Of a stretch of DNA of 64,000 nt, positions 10,436-22,670 are shown in pieces (within the stretch, counting starts at the first letter, position 1; every line of letters starts with the position of its first letter). The translations under genes were made by a program, and so were the position numbers. The stretch lies in the NCBI RefSeq assembly GCF_048564905.1, contig NC_133021.1, positions 31,631,097 through 31,695,096 of the forward strand, given 5' to 3'. The DNA is from Vicugna pacos. Taxonomy: Eukaryota; Chordata; Mammalia; Artiodactyla; Camelidae. The notes under the pieces are model-generated. The model was given only the letters and a program-made list of their open reading frames with translations. It made no database searches and had not been told where the DNA came from.

Positions 10436-11639
10436 CCTTCTCTCTCAGTGCACAGGTTTTTCCAAAGATGGACCAAAAGGACTTGGAAGGGAGAGTCGCC
10501 TGAAATGGCAGGGACTTTCTGACAGTGACAGAATCGCAACTCCTTGGTGGCCCGTTCTGCGTTGTGCCTTTGGGAGTAGTTCCTGGAAACTCAGCCTAGA
10601 CTCTCTTCAATTTCTTCCGTCCGACCAATGATTCTGGGAGTCGCGTGACGCCCCGTAACAAATCCTTCTCTGCTTAATCCAACCAGAGCGGACTCTGCAC
10701 TTGGCAAATGACCCCTGACCGACGTGGAAACTCCTGAGACCCATTGTTAACTGAGCACAGGGTGACCCTGATCGGACACGGAACTTCCCGTGAAGACCCG
10801 CAGTGCGCGGGAAAGTCAGCCAGTAAGCAGAGAGTCGACACTAGTGTCTCGTTCTATGATGCAAAGGCTAATCCTCCCAAGCGGGCTTCATCCCTGTACA
10901 ATGTTCTCCAGATGCCAACAGGAGTAGTCCCAACACCACACTAGCCAGGGCACAGTCTCACTCCAGCCCACATGAGCAGCAGCCTCTCACTGGCCCCCAG
11001 GACACAGTTCGTTGGGTAATTGAGCAAAGAGAAAGAACAGGAGCCACTAAACCAACACCGGCCGGCTTTGCCCTTCAAGAGAGACCCAGACCTGGGTCTC
11101 CCCAGTGGGAAACACGGCTTCTCTTTTCCTGGCTTCAAAAAAGATCCAAGGCTTTGTACTGGCAGCTGGCTCTGTAATCACAACCCCATTTTATTTAAAT
11201 GATCCAGTCTCTTCCCGCGGGTCTTTGGCGAGATGACACGCACACCATCCTTTCCAGGCAACGGAAGTGTGGTCTCTGCCCCTGCGGAGTGGAGAGTCTG
11301 CAGAGTGACCAGGGTTTCAGGAGGCGCCATACTGTTTCTTCCACCATTTACTCTGCCGGGTTTTCACAGCTGCTTATGGCAGAAGGATCATGAGTAAAAC
11401 CCATGTTGTTTTTTCATGTTCTGCTGGAAGTAGCTTCATGCCCAGGGATAGTGGTCCATTCTGGAATATGTATTGTAAAGACCAGCCCAGCGAGTCCTGA
11501 CCCCTAGGACTGGTGAGGAGGGCACAACACCGTGCCCTTCACCTAGGGACCAAGGCATAAGCACCCTTCCACTGTCACTCATCCATCTCGAATCCTTTGG
11601 TGTGATAACCTCCGGCAAGGTGTGCATCAGTGTGGCCAC
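10436..11639. other. Unique intergenic DNA, nothing recognised
   Basis: Unique sequence of average composition. Frames of 60-67 codons only, without any motif. No repeat that I can name. Confidence 0.45.
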
Positions 11640-11880
11640 TGCACTGCGGCCAGAGAGACCTTCTCAAAACCCAGGCCTAAGCATGTCACCACCCCACCCA
11701 GAATGATCCCTACCAGGCCCACCATGATTTAGGCCTGTTCTCTTTTCTTGTCTGGTCTGGCACAGACTACATGGTCCACACCCGTCCTGTGTTCTCTGCT
11801 CCGGCACACCACCCACGTCTCAGCCCCTCCCCCGCCTTCAGATCCCAGCCTGGTTCCCCCCTCCCATCCCAACTCTCTGG
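11640..11880 (+). repeat. Possible L2 LINE 3' remnant
   Basis: 'cctaccaggcccaccatgat', 'ctggtctggcacagactaca', 'ctgtgttctctgctccggca' resembles the L2 3' region ('aaggccctccacaatctggc ... ctctgctccagccaaac'). Very diverged; boundaries and even class are uncertain. Confidence 0.4.
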
Positions 11881-13239
11881 TGACTCACAGGCATTTCTGA
11901 AATAATTTCATGCTTTGGGGGTATATATTAGGTTGATCTCATTTGACTTCCATGTGTAAAAGGAGTAACAGCTCACTTTGTGTCAGACATCACTATTATA
12001 AACTAAAAAAAAAAAAAACTGCCCACGTGGGTCTTGTTCGGAACATCCAGGATAAAACAGCAATATTATTTCAAGTTATCACTGAGGGCGAACTCTCTGG
12101 ACACTGGTAACTTCCACCTTCTTTAGATAAAAAAAAGTAGTCAAATTGGACCAGATTCCCCAAGGATGTCTTTCCTCCTTTGGTTCCTTAAAGCGTCCCA
12201 CGAGAGGAGAAGGTAAAAGAAAAGCCAGAATTCCACCACAACAGTCTCAGATTCGCCGAGGTAGGAGAAGTCGTTGACGAGGATGTCAGAATAAAGACCT
12301 GACCTGTGTGGAAGGCCCTATGACAGTGTGAGGTCTTTTTTCTTATTGTTACTGATCACAGGACCCAAACCTCTGAAGCAGTCTCCACATCTCCCCCAGG
12401 GGGCATTTGCATAACCTCGCCCATCCCTGAGGGTCTCCCTGGGGCCTGAGCAGTTGCAGTGAAAATATTTGAAGCATGTGGCATTGTCATCCAGTGAGCC
12501 CATCACATCTACACCACCCCATAAAGCAACAAACCTGTTGTTTTGAGGGGATCCTTTTTAAAAAGCAGAAGGGCTAGGTGGACCTGGTCTTAATTAATCA
12601 TTCCTATTTTTTAAAGTGGCTTATTCAGGGCACTTACACAGATTTTAGGGGTGCATAAATCACGGGCTGTGTCTAAGACCGCTAGAGAAATTGACAAGAA
12701 CATCTTCTAATGGGACCTCAAGTCGAATAGTTTAATTTCTGAACCAAAGGGCCAACACTTTATCAAGTTACACGCTCCCATCAAAGGAGCCTACTTTCTT
12801 CAGGAGTCACTTGCCCAATAACAGGGCTCACAGTATGACAATAGCTCCAAGAGCTCCTTACAATGAGACACACTGTGGAAGTCTCCTCTGACGCCTGCCC
12901 TTTAAAGGCAGGATACACTCTGTATTTACTGCCCTGCTTCTGAATTCTTACTCTGCCTGTTGCTACAGAGACAGACCCTCTTCCTGCCCCAAAGTTGCCC
13001 ACCTCCTCTGAGCGGAGCTCCCGGCTGTCCCACTGCTCACACGGTCCTGCAGCACCGGCCAAGGCGTCTCAAACTAGAGGAGGAGCTATAGTTTCTTTTA
13101 CCAAAAAATGCTAACAGCTCACCTTTTAATGGGGTTTCTCTATGAAGTTAAGTAATAAATTATTTATGACTTTTCTTGGGATTACCTTTGTAGTTCTGAA
13201 AAATAAACTGGAGCGTAAGGTCTACCTAAGCATCTTCCA
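11881..13239. other. Unique intergenic DNA, nothing recognised
   Basis: No gene or namable repeat. Short A runs at 12005-12018 and 12127-12135. The minus-strand 93-codon frame at 12781-13062 lacks any domain. Confidence 0.45.
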
Positions 13240-13412
13240 CCTTTTCATCTGTCTGTCTATCTATTCATCCATCATCCATTCTTCCATCTACCCAGCCCTC
13301 ATTTCTTATCTATCTATCTATCTACCATCTATCGATCTATCTACGTGCCCATCATCCATCCATCTGTCTAATCTATCAGTCATCTCTCTCACTCTCTCCA
13401 TATATATATAAA
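13240..13412 (+). repeat. (ATCT/ATCC)n tetranucleotide repeat region
   Basis: Degenerate CTAT, CATC and CTGT units across about 150 bases, with purer (ATCT) runs at about 13305-13325, ending in a short (TA)n at 13401-13411. The frame at 13142-13411 with repeated Ser/Ile/Tyr is an artefact of it. Confidence 0.88.
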
Positions 13413-15779
13413 AGCTCTTTGGTTAAATAAAATGAACACCATCATTCGACCCTTCCAGTGATTCTCCTTGGGCTGGAACCACCCCCACCCCATGCTGCCC
13501 AGGCTGAACCCGTTCACCCCGATCACCCCCACTTCCCCACACCCTTCCTTCTTCTTCAACTTACAAAATAAACTCAATTTTGGAGAACACCCTAGATGAG
13601 AGTTTTAGAGAACTTGGGCCAGTCTGCCTGATGAATGTAACAGATCTGGCAAAGGTGCCTCAGATCACTGGAGGCGGGGAAGCTGAGCAGGGGCCTGGGG
13701 CACCAGACGGACAATGTTTGTGGTGGCCACACAGAATGGAGGTGGCCGGCGTGTCGGCCCGAATTCCTCCCCTGAACATGTCTGAGGCGCCTTCCCTAGC
13801 AGCTAAGAGGCATCGCAGTCATAATATTGATGTTAATTCCAGCGGACACGCCACGGGGTGGTCTGGGGAGAGCTGTCACCTCCGTCTTAATCAGCCTGAT
13901 GGTCTAGGACCAGGGAGCGCGCCCTCCCCTGCCTCCCTGCCCCCTGCCCCCTACTTCCAGGTTGAGAAGGTGGTCCCAGGCACCAGAGGGTCCGGTAAAT
14001 CACAGCCCACCAAGGACAAGTCCAGGTCTCTGTGAATCTGAAATAATCAGATTCCTAGTTTTTAATTAAAAAAAATTTTAGATGAAACTTTGAAAAAAAG
14101 AAAAAGAAAGTGGCAGAGTGTTCTGGTTGGAGGTCACAGAAAAACAAGAGCCTGATAAAGGGGAAGGGGACAAAGTGTCAGAAGAAAGGCAAGGGGAGCG
14201 CTCAGGCAGACAAGGGCAAGGGGAGGGGCTGGCGGGAGGCCCAGCTCTCCCTGTGGGTGGTGATGCCCGGACACCCCTGGGGTGGGGGGTACTTTTTCTA
14301 GAGCCCACGTCCCCTCGGAGCTCAAACCCAGGGAGACCTTGAAACACAAGCCCTGTTCACAAAAGTGACATCCAATGTTTCTGAAGGTGGCTTGATGACT
14401 TCCAGATGACCGTCTGTCCCTGACTCAGCGGAGGGGCCTCTGCTCTGCCCCCTGCCATAGGTACCAGGATCCTCATTTACTGGTGGGCAGTCATGGGAAA
14501 CAGAGCACACAGATTTAAGAGGCATTTTCCAGGCAGCAGCCAAATGTGTTGGGGACCAGAAACAGTATCCATGGAATCTTATATTCTTTCCTTGACGCCC
14601 CCTGTCACCTCCAGAAAAGCATTGCCCAGACTTTGTTACAAAATCCACACCCTACCGCCCATCAATTGCTTCCTTGCAGCAAACTGAGCCTTGCAGCTAG
14701 AAGAGCGGGACCTTCATAGGCATTTTATATTCAAAGCGATCTTTGTTTTATTCATTTGCTAACTGATGATGTTATTGCTAAGGAAGTCTCGCTCTCTGGC
14801 CTTGGAGTCTCAAATTGGGTTCAACCTGGTGGAAGACTCGCAGGCCCGCAAGTAAGCGGATGGATGGCGCCATCTAGTGGAGAATTGATAGAAGGCACCC
14901 GAGTCAAAGAAAATTAGGAATTAACAGGAAGGATAATGGATTTCCTTACAGAGATGTATTTCCCACAGTCAACAGATTTCCCATTTTATGTCTCTGAAGT
15001 AGAGCTAACATTCTTTGGACTGTATATGCACATCTTCTCTCCATGAAAGGGGAGGACTCAACGTAGAGCCCACCGTCACTTATTAAGATGACATGAATAT
15101 TTTTAAATTAATCCATTTGTTATAAAACCATAAAGTGGCTGCTTCTAGTCTTCCCTGTAATTACCCCTGGGGATGTGGAAGGCCAGAGAGCGCAGAAGGG
15201 GCTTCCACTTCTGACACAGACCCAAACCAGTTCATCCGTGCAGTAACCGACTGGCGCAGCAGGAACCTGAAAGGACACTTACGCCCAGATTGTCAGGCTG
15301 CGTCCAAGGTGGTGCCGGGGTGCGCCGGCGGGCAGGCGGGCCGGTGGGCCGGTGAGCGACCTCTGACTCGCCTGCTGCTGCCTGGCTTTGACCCAATCGT
15401 TTACGAATGAGCTTTAATTATCGCCTGCAGCTGAATAAAATATGAGACTCATTCCTGAGCTGGAAAGGGCCCTGGAGGAATTGGGAAAATGCAGGTTTTA
15501 CCATGTGGATGGGAGTGGGCGGTGAGAAAGTGCTGGGGCTTTTGTTTCCATCAAAATCTTTCAGAGAAAGGACATTTCCAGATGTCAAAGACCCTCAGTT
15601 CCATCCTCCCCCGTAAGTGACTGCTCCCTCTTCCGGTTTCCCTTGAACTTTGGGCTCATGGCTGCCCACAGACGTCTGCTGCGTGTTCTAGTGATTTCCG
15701 TCTTGTTTCAACCTTGTTCACAGCCTAGGCTTTAGAAACGACGTGTGCCCAGCCACAGGAAATGAGTGGAACAACCCAC
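13413..15779. other. Unique intergenic DNA with a strong CTCF motif
   Basis: No gene recognised. The 151-codon plus frame at 13580-14035 is the longest and has no domain. The interval 15130-15480 is unique, with compact E-box (CAGCTG at 15429) and TTAAT/AATCG-type motifs, and could be a regulatory element; that is inference. A CTCF core lies at 14867-14880. Confidence 0.45.
14867..14880 (-). promoter_or_regulatory. CTCF-type motif, full match to core
   Basis: The plus strand reads GCGCCATCTAGTGG. On the minus strand CCACTAGATGGCGC matches CCASYAGRKGGCRS at every position. It lies in unique DNA, outside any repeat that I recognise. Whether it is bound in any tissue cannot be told from sequence. 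Confidence 0.6.
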
Positions 15780-16035
15780 GGTATTGACAGGGCCGGAATA
15801 CAGCTATAAAAAGTATCGAGGGAGCATCTCTGTGTAGGTGTGGAGAGATCCAGGGACAAAACAGTGTATAACCGGTGTTTCTTAACCCACGAAGGAAGAT
15901 ACATATGTTTGCTGATAAATTTTTAAAAAGTAATGGTGGTTACCAGTAGGGGGAGCCTTCTCCGTTTCTATCTTAATCTCATTTTGGACTTTGAGATGTG
16001 TAAATGTGTTATGTATTAGAAAAAATAATGGTGCG
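15780..16035 (+). repeat. Possible old L1M 3' end remnant
   Basis: 'gctataaaaagtatcgaggg', 'taatggtggttaccagtagg', 'ctcattttggactttgagat', 'tgtgtaaatgtgttatgtat' then an A-rich stretch is the order seen in 3' ends of old mammalian L1 (L1MC/ME) copies: a 'gtggttacc' block, a 'gaattttga' block, then 'tgtattacctattcaaaaat'. Diverged, family unsure. Confidence 0.45.
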
Positions 16036-17069
16036 GTGCTTGACATGTGGCAGGCACTTGGCTAATTATGTTGAAAGAAAGAGTGGATTGGTGAGTGAAC
16101 CCGTGAATCTGGGAGACAGCTGACCAGAGAGGTTGAGGCCGCCTTGGTACGTAACGAGCAGCTAGAGGAACTGAAACCTCACTCAGCCTGGGGAAATGAG
16201 AGTCACTCATCACTCAGTGTCCTGCAGAGTGTCCCTGGTGGAGGACCTGATGGCAGGAGCGGCGGGTCCAGGTCTACAAGGTCAGGGTGAGGAGCTACCA
16301 GGCTACCCCATTCATTACTCACGCATTCACTCAAGAAATTGCACACAAGTTTCAGATACGTCGATCTGTGGACGTTTCACAAGCTGCCATGAGGAGGCAG
16401 CACTGTCTTTGCTTTAACGATGAGCCTATGGCTCCCTGCTTCGGCCCAGGGCAGCATGGTACCCAGTGAGGAGGCTCCAACCTGACTCAGCCTTTTGGCA
16501 CCAAACCTGCACTTTCCACCTCGCTGCGCCCGAAACCCAGAACCATGCCTCTGTTTGGTAGCGTCCCTCCACCCCCTCTTCACCCTCACTGTAAAGGCCA
16601 CCATGTGTACGTGTTTAGAGCTTGGAGCTTGACCTGCTGTAGCTGTGCGCTGGTCCGGGCAGTGGGAAGACAGAAGTGGTAAAGGAATGACTTTCTGCTG
16701 TTCTCATCCTTGGCGTAAAGTCACGGCTATCGTCATCCTCGAGAGGAGCACTCGCTTACTGAGAAGATGAAGTTCTCGGGGTGGAGACCATCTCTCTCAC
16801 CCACTCTCCACACAGCCTGGAACATAGGTGGGAGCCAAATAAATAATAACCCCCCAGGACCCGCCCTCCCACCCCCAGATGACTCGGGAGTGATACAACG
16901 GCAGGTGGGTGGCAGTTTATATACGGGGGAGAGGGAAAACTAAAGACATCGGTTTTCTGTAGCATCTTGACTCCACACTGATTTACACTCTGACTCATTT
17001 CAAAAAGAGGGTGGAGGGAGCGATCTTACTTTTTCTTCCAGGCTGACGTGGCTTGGCAACAGAAGTAGC
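16036..17069. other. Unique intergenic DNA; short MIR tail at 16815-16852
   Basis: No gene recognised. 'cacagcctggaacataggtg' followed by 'ggagccaaataaataataac' (16815-16852) looks like the end of a plus-strand MIR ('gcctggcacatagtaggtgc tcaataaatg'). The rest is unique DNA without named features. Confidence 0.4.
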
Positions 17070-17190
17070 AATGAACTCCTTTAACTTGCAAGACAGCCCT
17101 CAGAAGCAAGTCGTTGGGGATAAAGAACTGGGCTCAGAGAGGTTAAGTGGTTTGCCTGAGGCCACACAGTTGGTGAACAGCTCAGCAAGA
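17070..17190 (-). repeat. MIR SINE remnant
   Basis: 'actgggctcagagaggttaa' followed by 'gtggtttgcctgaggccaca' and 'cagttggtgaacagctcagc' is the reverse of the MIR core ('ctgaggctcagagaggttaa gtaacttgcccaaggtcaca cagctag'). Confidence 0.8.
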
Positions 17191-17811
17191 CCGACTTGTC
17201 TTTTTTTTTTTTTTAACTCAACCCCATACTCATTTCATTACTTCTCCCTGCTTCTCTACCAGGGGATTCTTTTGAGACAAAACAGAATTCCTGGGAGCAG
17301 AAGATGAGACTGTAGAGGACCCTCCCGAAACATCTTACAGTTGACTTAGCAGGAAACGGCTGTATCCCAGAGATTCCGCTCCACTTGGACTGTGGGCGGG
17401 TTGAAGAGCAGGACTGTGAGCAGCCCTGGAAGTCGGCTGAGCACCAGGACTAATTGGCTTGATGACAGGTCATGTCACACCGTTTTGCCAACGGCCGGTG
17501 GCCAGTTAGCGTCTGGCTGGTGACGCAGTAACTGAGGGTGACAGAATGACACAGAGAAGAGAAGCTAAGGACGCGTCGCCTTGTTGAGCAGAGCTGGCCA
17601 TGCCTTGTCAGATTTAAAAGAGCTATTGAGACAGAGCAATGATCTGAGACAGTAAAACTGTTGTATTGAAAGATGAAAAAGCCACTATCAGAGAGAAATA
17701 ATTAACTGCTTAATCAGGCATCTGTTTAGCAACTTAGTCCAAGAATCAGAGGCTGCAGGTGGGGACTTTTGCTGGGTGGGGACTTAAACAACATTAGTCA
17801 TTTTAGACCAG
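17191..17811. other. Unique intergenic DNA, nothing recognised
   Basis: Unique sequence with a 14-base T run at about 17202-17215. No gene or namable repeat. Confidence 0.45.
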
Positions 17812-18562
17812 ACCTTTTTTTTTTTCCCTTTCAATTTAAAAAAAAATTGTGGTCAAATACACATAACATGAAATTTACCATCTTAACCATTTTTCAGCGC
17901 ACCATTCAGTGACATTACATACGTTCATCATGTTGTGCAGTCATCACCACCATCCTTCTCTAGAATACTGTCATCTTGCACAACTGAAACTCTGTCCCCA
18001 TTAAAGCATAACTCCCTGCCCGCCTCCCCCAGCCCCAGGCAACCACCATGCTCCTTGCTGCCTCTGAATTTGGCTGCTCTGGGTGCCTCACAGAAACAGA
18101 GTCACAGAGAATTTGTTTTCATCTTTTTGTGGCTGGCTTCTTTCACTTAGCACGACGTCCTCAAGGTTCTTCCACATTGTAGCCCATGTCAGAATTTCCT
18201 TCCTTTTGAAGGCTGAATAATATTCCATTGTATGGACAGACTATGTTTTGCTCATCCATTCATCCGTTGATGGACCTCTGAGTTGCTTTCATCTTTTGCC
18301 TGTTGTGAATAACGTGTGCAAAATACTGGGTCAAGACTGCTTTCAATTCTTTTGGGGTATAAATCTAGAAGTGGAGTTGCAGGATCATGCCATAATTCTA
18401 CTTTTAATATTTTGAGGAACCACCAAACGATCTTGCACAGTGGCTGTGCTATTTGGCATTCCCACGACAGGGTGCAAGGGTCCCAGCGTCTCTGCATCCT
18501 TGCCAATTCTTGTTAATTTGTTTCCTTAGTAGGAGCCACCCTAACGGGTGTGAGGTGGTTGG
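17812..18562 (-). mobile_element. L1 LINE 3' fragment (old L1M type)
   Basis: A clear reverse L1 3' end of about 750 bases: 'ggtcaaatacacataacatg', 'aaatttaccatcttaaccat', 'ggctgaataatattccattg', 'cccacgacagggtgcaaggg', 'gagccaccctaacgggtgtg'. In the sense direction it runs from the C-terminal part of ORF2 into the 3' UTR and a poly-A end at about 17812-17845. Degraded, no intact ORF2. Confidence 0.93.
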
Positions 18563-21329
18563 ACCAGCCCCTCTTCAATGGGTTACCAGTTTCCTGGGAT
18601 CGAAGTTAAGGAATCCACATGGGAAAATAATCAAGGAAAATCCTCTTCATCAACGACATGGAGGGAAACTTCAATTTGGTTTAATTCCTGTATGTACTGG
18701 TCACTTGTTGAATGACGAGGGGTGAGTGAAGATGTTCCTGTGTCAAGGAAGCCTCGATCCCAGGAAAGAAACTGGTTTGGGAGGATGGAAGCAACTTTGA
18801 GGAGCTGTGTTCATTACAACTGGAGCATCTCATGGCACAGCAACGCCACCAGGTCGGGTTGGCCCTGTGGGGCCCTGGTTCCAAGTGGGGACCTAGCAAA
18901 GTCAAGCTATTCCCTTGTTTCCCTCCCTCTTCCTCTTCCTTTTACCATCACCCAGTCTTCGTCTCTCTTTTGCTCCCTCTAGCGCTGTGTCTGTGCAGAA
19001 TTTCTTTGCCACGGGCCCAGCGTGCCCCTGGAGGTACCTGAAGTGAAGGGGACTCTTCAGGCTTGCTGGTAGTCTGTCCCCGTCACCCACTCTTTCTCCA
19101 GCAGCCAGAGTCGCAGCGAGGATGAGACTCCACCCTTGCCGCCACCTGCCCCCGCTTGTCCCCTCCCCTTACCTCTTCCCCTCTCTCCCAGGATCTTCCC
19201 GAGGTGGAGTCACACGGAAATTCTGCAGAGGCTTCTTGGGAAACAATTTTTCAAATCTTTGGTGGGAAGTCATTGACCAGCTTTCTTGGGGACCATTGTC
19301 ATGGCTGGTGTAAAAGTCCCATTTGGAAGGAGAAAGGTCCCCACAGATGTGGCTCTCTGAAACCGGGCTGAGCCTAAAAGCCTGACAAAGGGGGGACCTG
19401 AAGGGAATTGTTCCGTGTGGGAAGGACCTCCTTTTCTCAGTCCTACCAGGCAGCTCCACAATTTGTCTCTGAGGGTCTTAATCACGTGAAACGAGCGCTT
19501 GAGCGGTCGGGAGGGGAGATGGCTGGCGGCCCCACGGTGCCGTACCTGAGACGGCCGGGCTGTGAGCGGGTCAGCGCCTTGCTCCCTCCTGTCCGACAGT
19601 GCAGCGCCATTTATTGTGCCCGAGCTCTGAAATTTGTCGCTGAGCGGTCAGAGGTGTGCTGGGGGAGGGGGAGGGAGGTCGCAGCTGAGCAACGTGGCCA
19701 CGCTGCCTTGTTACAAAAGCGAGTCCTAATCGTTAAGGCAGCCGGGGGCTCAAGGCAACCCGGGCAGGCACCCCCGCGGCTCCCAGCAACAGCAAAGGAA
19801 ATTATTATGATAGAAATTAGGCTGCACTCTCAGTTCGTTTGAGAATCATTTAAAAAATTATCAGCTCGGGCAGAATCCTCTGTCCTGGCTGGCTTTTTAT
19901 TGAGGACTGTGGGAAACTGGGTTTCGTGAAGAGATAGCATCTCTGCCTCCCGGGAGACGACAGTATTGACTAAGACTTAAGAAGCAAATAGTATCAGATA
20001 ACCTACTAAAATAAAGCAGGGAAAGTCCTTACGCTTTTACTTTATTGATCTAGGTCCTGGCTACATGGGGAAAAAAACAACTTACATTGTTGAGGCTGGA
20101 GATTTCTAAGGCTACAACAACGTGTGGTTTAAAAAGCGGTGCATTTATCTGCAGTAAGAAACAAGGCATTGTGTCCAGCAGTCCCGGGAGCCGCTTAACA
20201 CCAGCCAACAGCGCGGCGCTGGGGAGGAGGGAAGACCTTCTTGTGGGGATGGCAACAGCGCACGTGTTTCTAATTGTTGGCTATGCTTTCTGAATACTCA
20301 CTGGAAACACGTTTTTATAATAGAGGCAGCCTTTAAATAGGTCTTGAGATTGGGATCCAAGCCAGCCTCATGCAATGTCCTATACCTGGCTCATTAAATA
20401 TTCACAAATAAACGAATGGTGCCCAGTAAGACAATCTTCAAATGTTGACATATTAACGTGGATTATTGCACTAATGTATAAATCATCACTGCAGAAAAGG
20501 AAAACATGACGAATTTCAAGGATCATAATTTCCTGGCATTTACACACAGGCACACATAGACACATATATGTATATAAATGCACACACACTCTCATACACA
20601 CTCACACTGCACACATTGCAGCAAAATCTTTTTAAGTTGACAGTCTCCTAGCTGCACAGTCGGCATTTGCAAAGGGCTGCTTTTGCCAGCGAAAAAGATC
20701 TTTGATAGAGTCATTGTTTCCTTTGTGGTTTCTCCGGTCGTGTTTGTATAAATTTTTTCACAGGTCGGGAGTCACTTACTCCTCCCTTTTCACAAGAACC
20801 TTTCCAGTCAGTCAAATAACTGACAAGCATTTAGTCAATTCTGTGTCCACTTCTGTGCTATCCGCTGAGCTGTCTGCAAGACGGAGAATTGTTCTGGCTA
20901 CAAAGAAACATAGTTGAGGAGGGGAGAGAGGGGTCTTTTCAGGAGCTGGTACTTTCTGGTCTTTGGATGTTTCAGATCATAAAACAGTCGATGACCACAT
21001 GAGGAACAAAGACAAAAATTGCCCCAGGAGCCTCGATGTTGCTGAAAGTCTCTGAGAGGTAAATGGATGGAATCAAACCTGGACAGATGGACGAGGGCGG
21101 GGCCACCAAGGCAGGACCCATGGCACCGGGTGCCACGTGACTGTAAGCATTCCTAAGGTTTGGGAAACCACTGCTTGAGATTTTACCAGGACAGGCCCAG
21201 GACAGGAGAAGTCATACCCAATGCATTTAGCCTCACCTGCACAACACACATTTCCTCAGCTGTACTGGGGTGTCCTTACCTAATCTGGAAGCAGTCTCCC
21301 AGAAAACGTTACATAAAAAAATATCTCAC
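18563..21329. other. Unique intergenic DNA; candidate regulatory block at 19480-19860
   Basis: No gene recognised. The 19480-19860 block is GC-richer than its surroundings and ends with unusually AT-rich text 'gaaattattatgatagaaat'; no repeat signature. The 144-codon frame at 19408-19842 has no domain. A degenerate CA/TA-rich patch lies at 20540-20612. A weak MER5-like tail ('gtttgggaaaccactgct', about 21155-21178) is seen just before the L1 copy. Confidence 0.4.
20540..20612 (+). repeat. Degenerate CA/TA-rich low-complexity patch
   Basis: Interrupted ACAC, ATAT and CACT blocks including ACACACACTC; a decayed dinucleotide repeat. The Cys/Val-rich minus frame over it is an artefact. Confidence 0.75.
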
Positions 21330-21965
21330 TAGTGTTTTCAACAAATGCTGCTAGAAACACTGGACATCCATGTGCAAAAAGACCAGAAAAAAAAAAACAC
21401 ACTTTACATCTTTCACAAAAACATTAACTCAAAATGGACCACAGACCTAAATGTCAAATGCAAGACTATAAAGCTCATAGAAAGTAACATGGGTGAAAAC
21501 GTCGTGCGTGGCAACGACTTTGTAGCTACAATACCAACGGCACAAGCCGTGAGAAGAAGGAATTGGTGATCTGGACTTCATTAAGATGAGAAACTTCTGC
21601 TCTAAAAAAGACAGTGCCAAGAGAATGAGAGGACAAGACCTGGACTTGGAAAAAAATATTTGCAAAAGGCACACCTGATAAAGGACAATGACCCAAAACA
21701 GTCAAATAACCCTTCAAACGCAACAGTGAGAAAACCGACAACCTCACTGAAAAAATGGGCAGAAGACCCGAGCAGACGACTCACCAAAGAAGATGTCCAG
21801 GTGACCAACAAGCACAGGAAAAGCTGCTCCACATCCTGCGCATCCGGGAAACGCAAGTTAGGACAACCGCGAGAGGCCGCTGCACGCCTGTTAGAATGGC
21901 CCCGAGTCCAGCACACTGACAACAGCAAATCCTGGCGACCAGGGCAGACACGTTGAGACGCTGTG
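21330..21965 (+). mobile_element. L1 LINE ORF2 C-terminal fragment
   Basis: 'aacaaatgctgctagaaaca', 'aactcaaaatggaccacaga', 'cctaaatgtcaaatgcaaga', 'ctggacttcattaagatgag', 'gaaaaaatgggcagaagacc', 'tcaccaaagaagatgtccag' follow the end of L1 ORF2 (reverse transcriptase C-terminal region) without a break in order. It carries in-frame stops and frame changes and is inactive. It probably continues after a MER5A-like element (22165-22337) as the 22340-22525 piece. Confidence 0.92.
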
Positions 21966-22164
21966 ACGCCACCTTTCCCTGGCTGTGGCGGGGGGGGGGA
22001 GGGCACGGGACCTTTCAAGTTCGGCCTCGAGAGCATTCACTGGTTGCCCATCTTGGGAAGCAGTGTGGCACCGTGCAAGAATGAGCTTGAAGACGCGCGC
22101 GGCTATCCTGTGACCCTCCCGGATGGTCAGATCTGCCCCAAGGTGAGGATAGATGGTCTGTGGG

Positions 22165-22337
22165 CCACGGGTTTCTGAGGGCTTCTCAACCACCTGGGGG
22201 TGGGGCTTCTTAAAACAGATGGCGAGGCCCCACCGCCAGAGCTTCTGATTCAGCAGCTCAGAGGTGGAGCCCAGGAGTCTGTCTGTCTGACAAGTTCCCA
22301 GGTGATGCAGCCCCTGCTTTTGGGAACCACCCTTAGA
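22165..22337 (+). mobile_element. MER5A-like nonautonomous hAT-Charlie DNA transposon
   Basis: 'cttctcaaccacctgggggt', 'gccagagcttctgattcagc', 'tctgacaagttcccaggtga', 'gggaaccacccttaga' match the MER5A layout, with hAT ends of the CAGTGGTTCTCAA type decayed. It has no transposase, as normal for this family. It sits between two L1 pieces in the same orientation. Confidence 0.8.
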
Positions 22338-22339
22338 GG

Positions 22340-22525
22340 CCCACTACCCTAGAGAAATGTGCCTCTGCGGTCCCCGAGCAAAGGGGCAGGAATGTCTCCC
22401 TAGCCTGTGTGGTAACAGCCCTGACCTGGAAACAACCTACGGCCCACCAAGAATAAGATCAATCGCCGAGCCACGGCGCGTTCACGCAGCGGAATAGCAT
22501 GGAGCGAAGAAAACGAGCAGACGGC
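22340..22525 (+). mobile_element. L1 LINE fragment, probable continuation of the 21330 copy
   Basis: 'gagaaatgtgcctctgcggt', 'caggaatgtctccctagcct', 'gtaacagccctgacctggaa', 'acaacctacggcccaccaag', 'cggaatagcatggagcgaag' track the L1 stretch 'aatgttcatagcagcac ... gtaatagccccaaactgg aaacaaccc ... tggaatactac'. About as diverged as, and in order after, the 21330-21965 piece. Confidence 0.68.
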
Positions 22526-22574
22526 AGGCAGGCAGAGGAGCCTGGCCTGTCTCTGCACGTGCGGCTCTTTCAGA

Positions 22575-22670
22575 TCCCACTTTTAAGTGAGGCCACGCGG
22601 TACCTGCCTTCCTCTGTCTGACTCCTTTCACTCAGCATCATGCCCTCAACATCCCGCTGGTGCAGGCGCA
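22575..22670 (-). mobile_element. Short reverse L1 3' fragment, tentative
   Basis: 'tctgactcctttcactcagc' and 'atcatgccctcaaca' resemble the reverse of the L1 3' block near 'cacttagcataatgtcctca'. It is opposite in direction to the L1 piece just to the left. Weak. Confidence 0.4.

Noticed and set aside
21075-21178. Another MER5-like element left of the L1 copy
   Set aside because: Only the right end 'gtttgggaaaccactgct' fits; the interior does not, so I did not call it.
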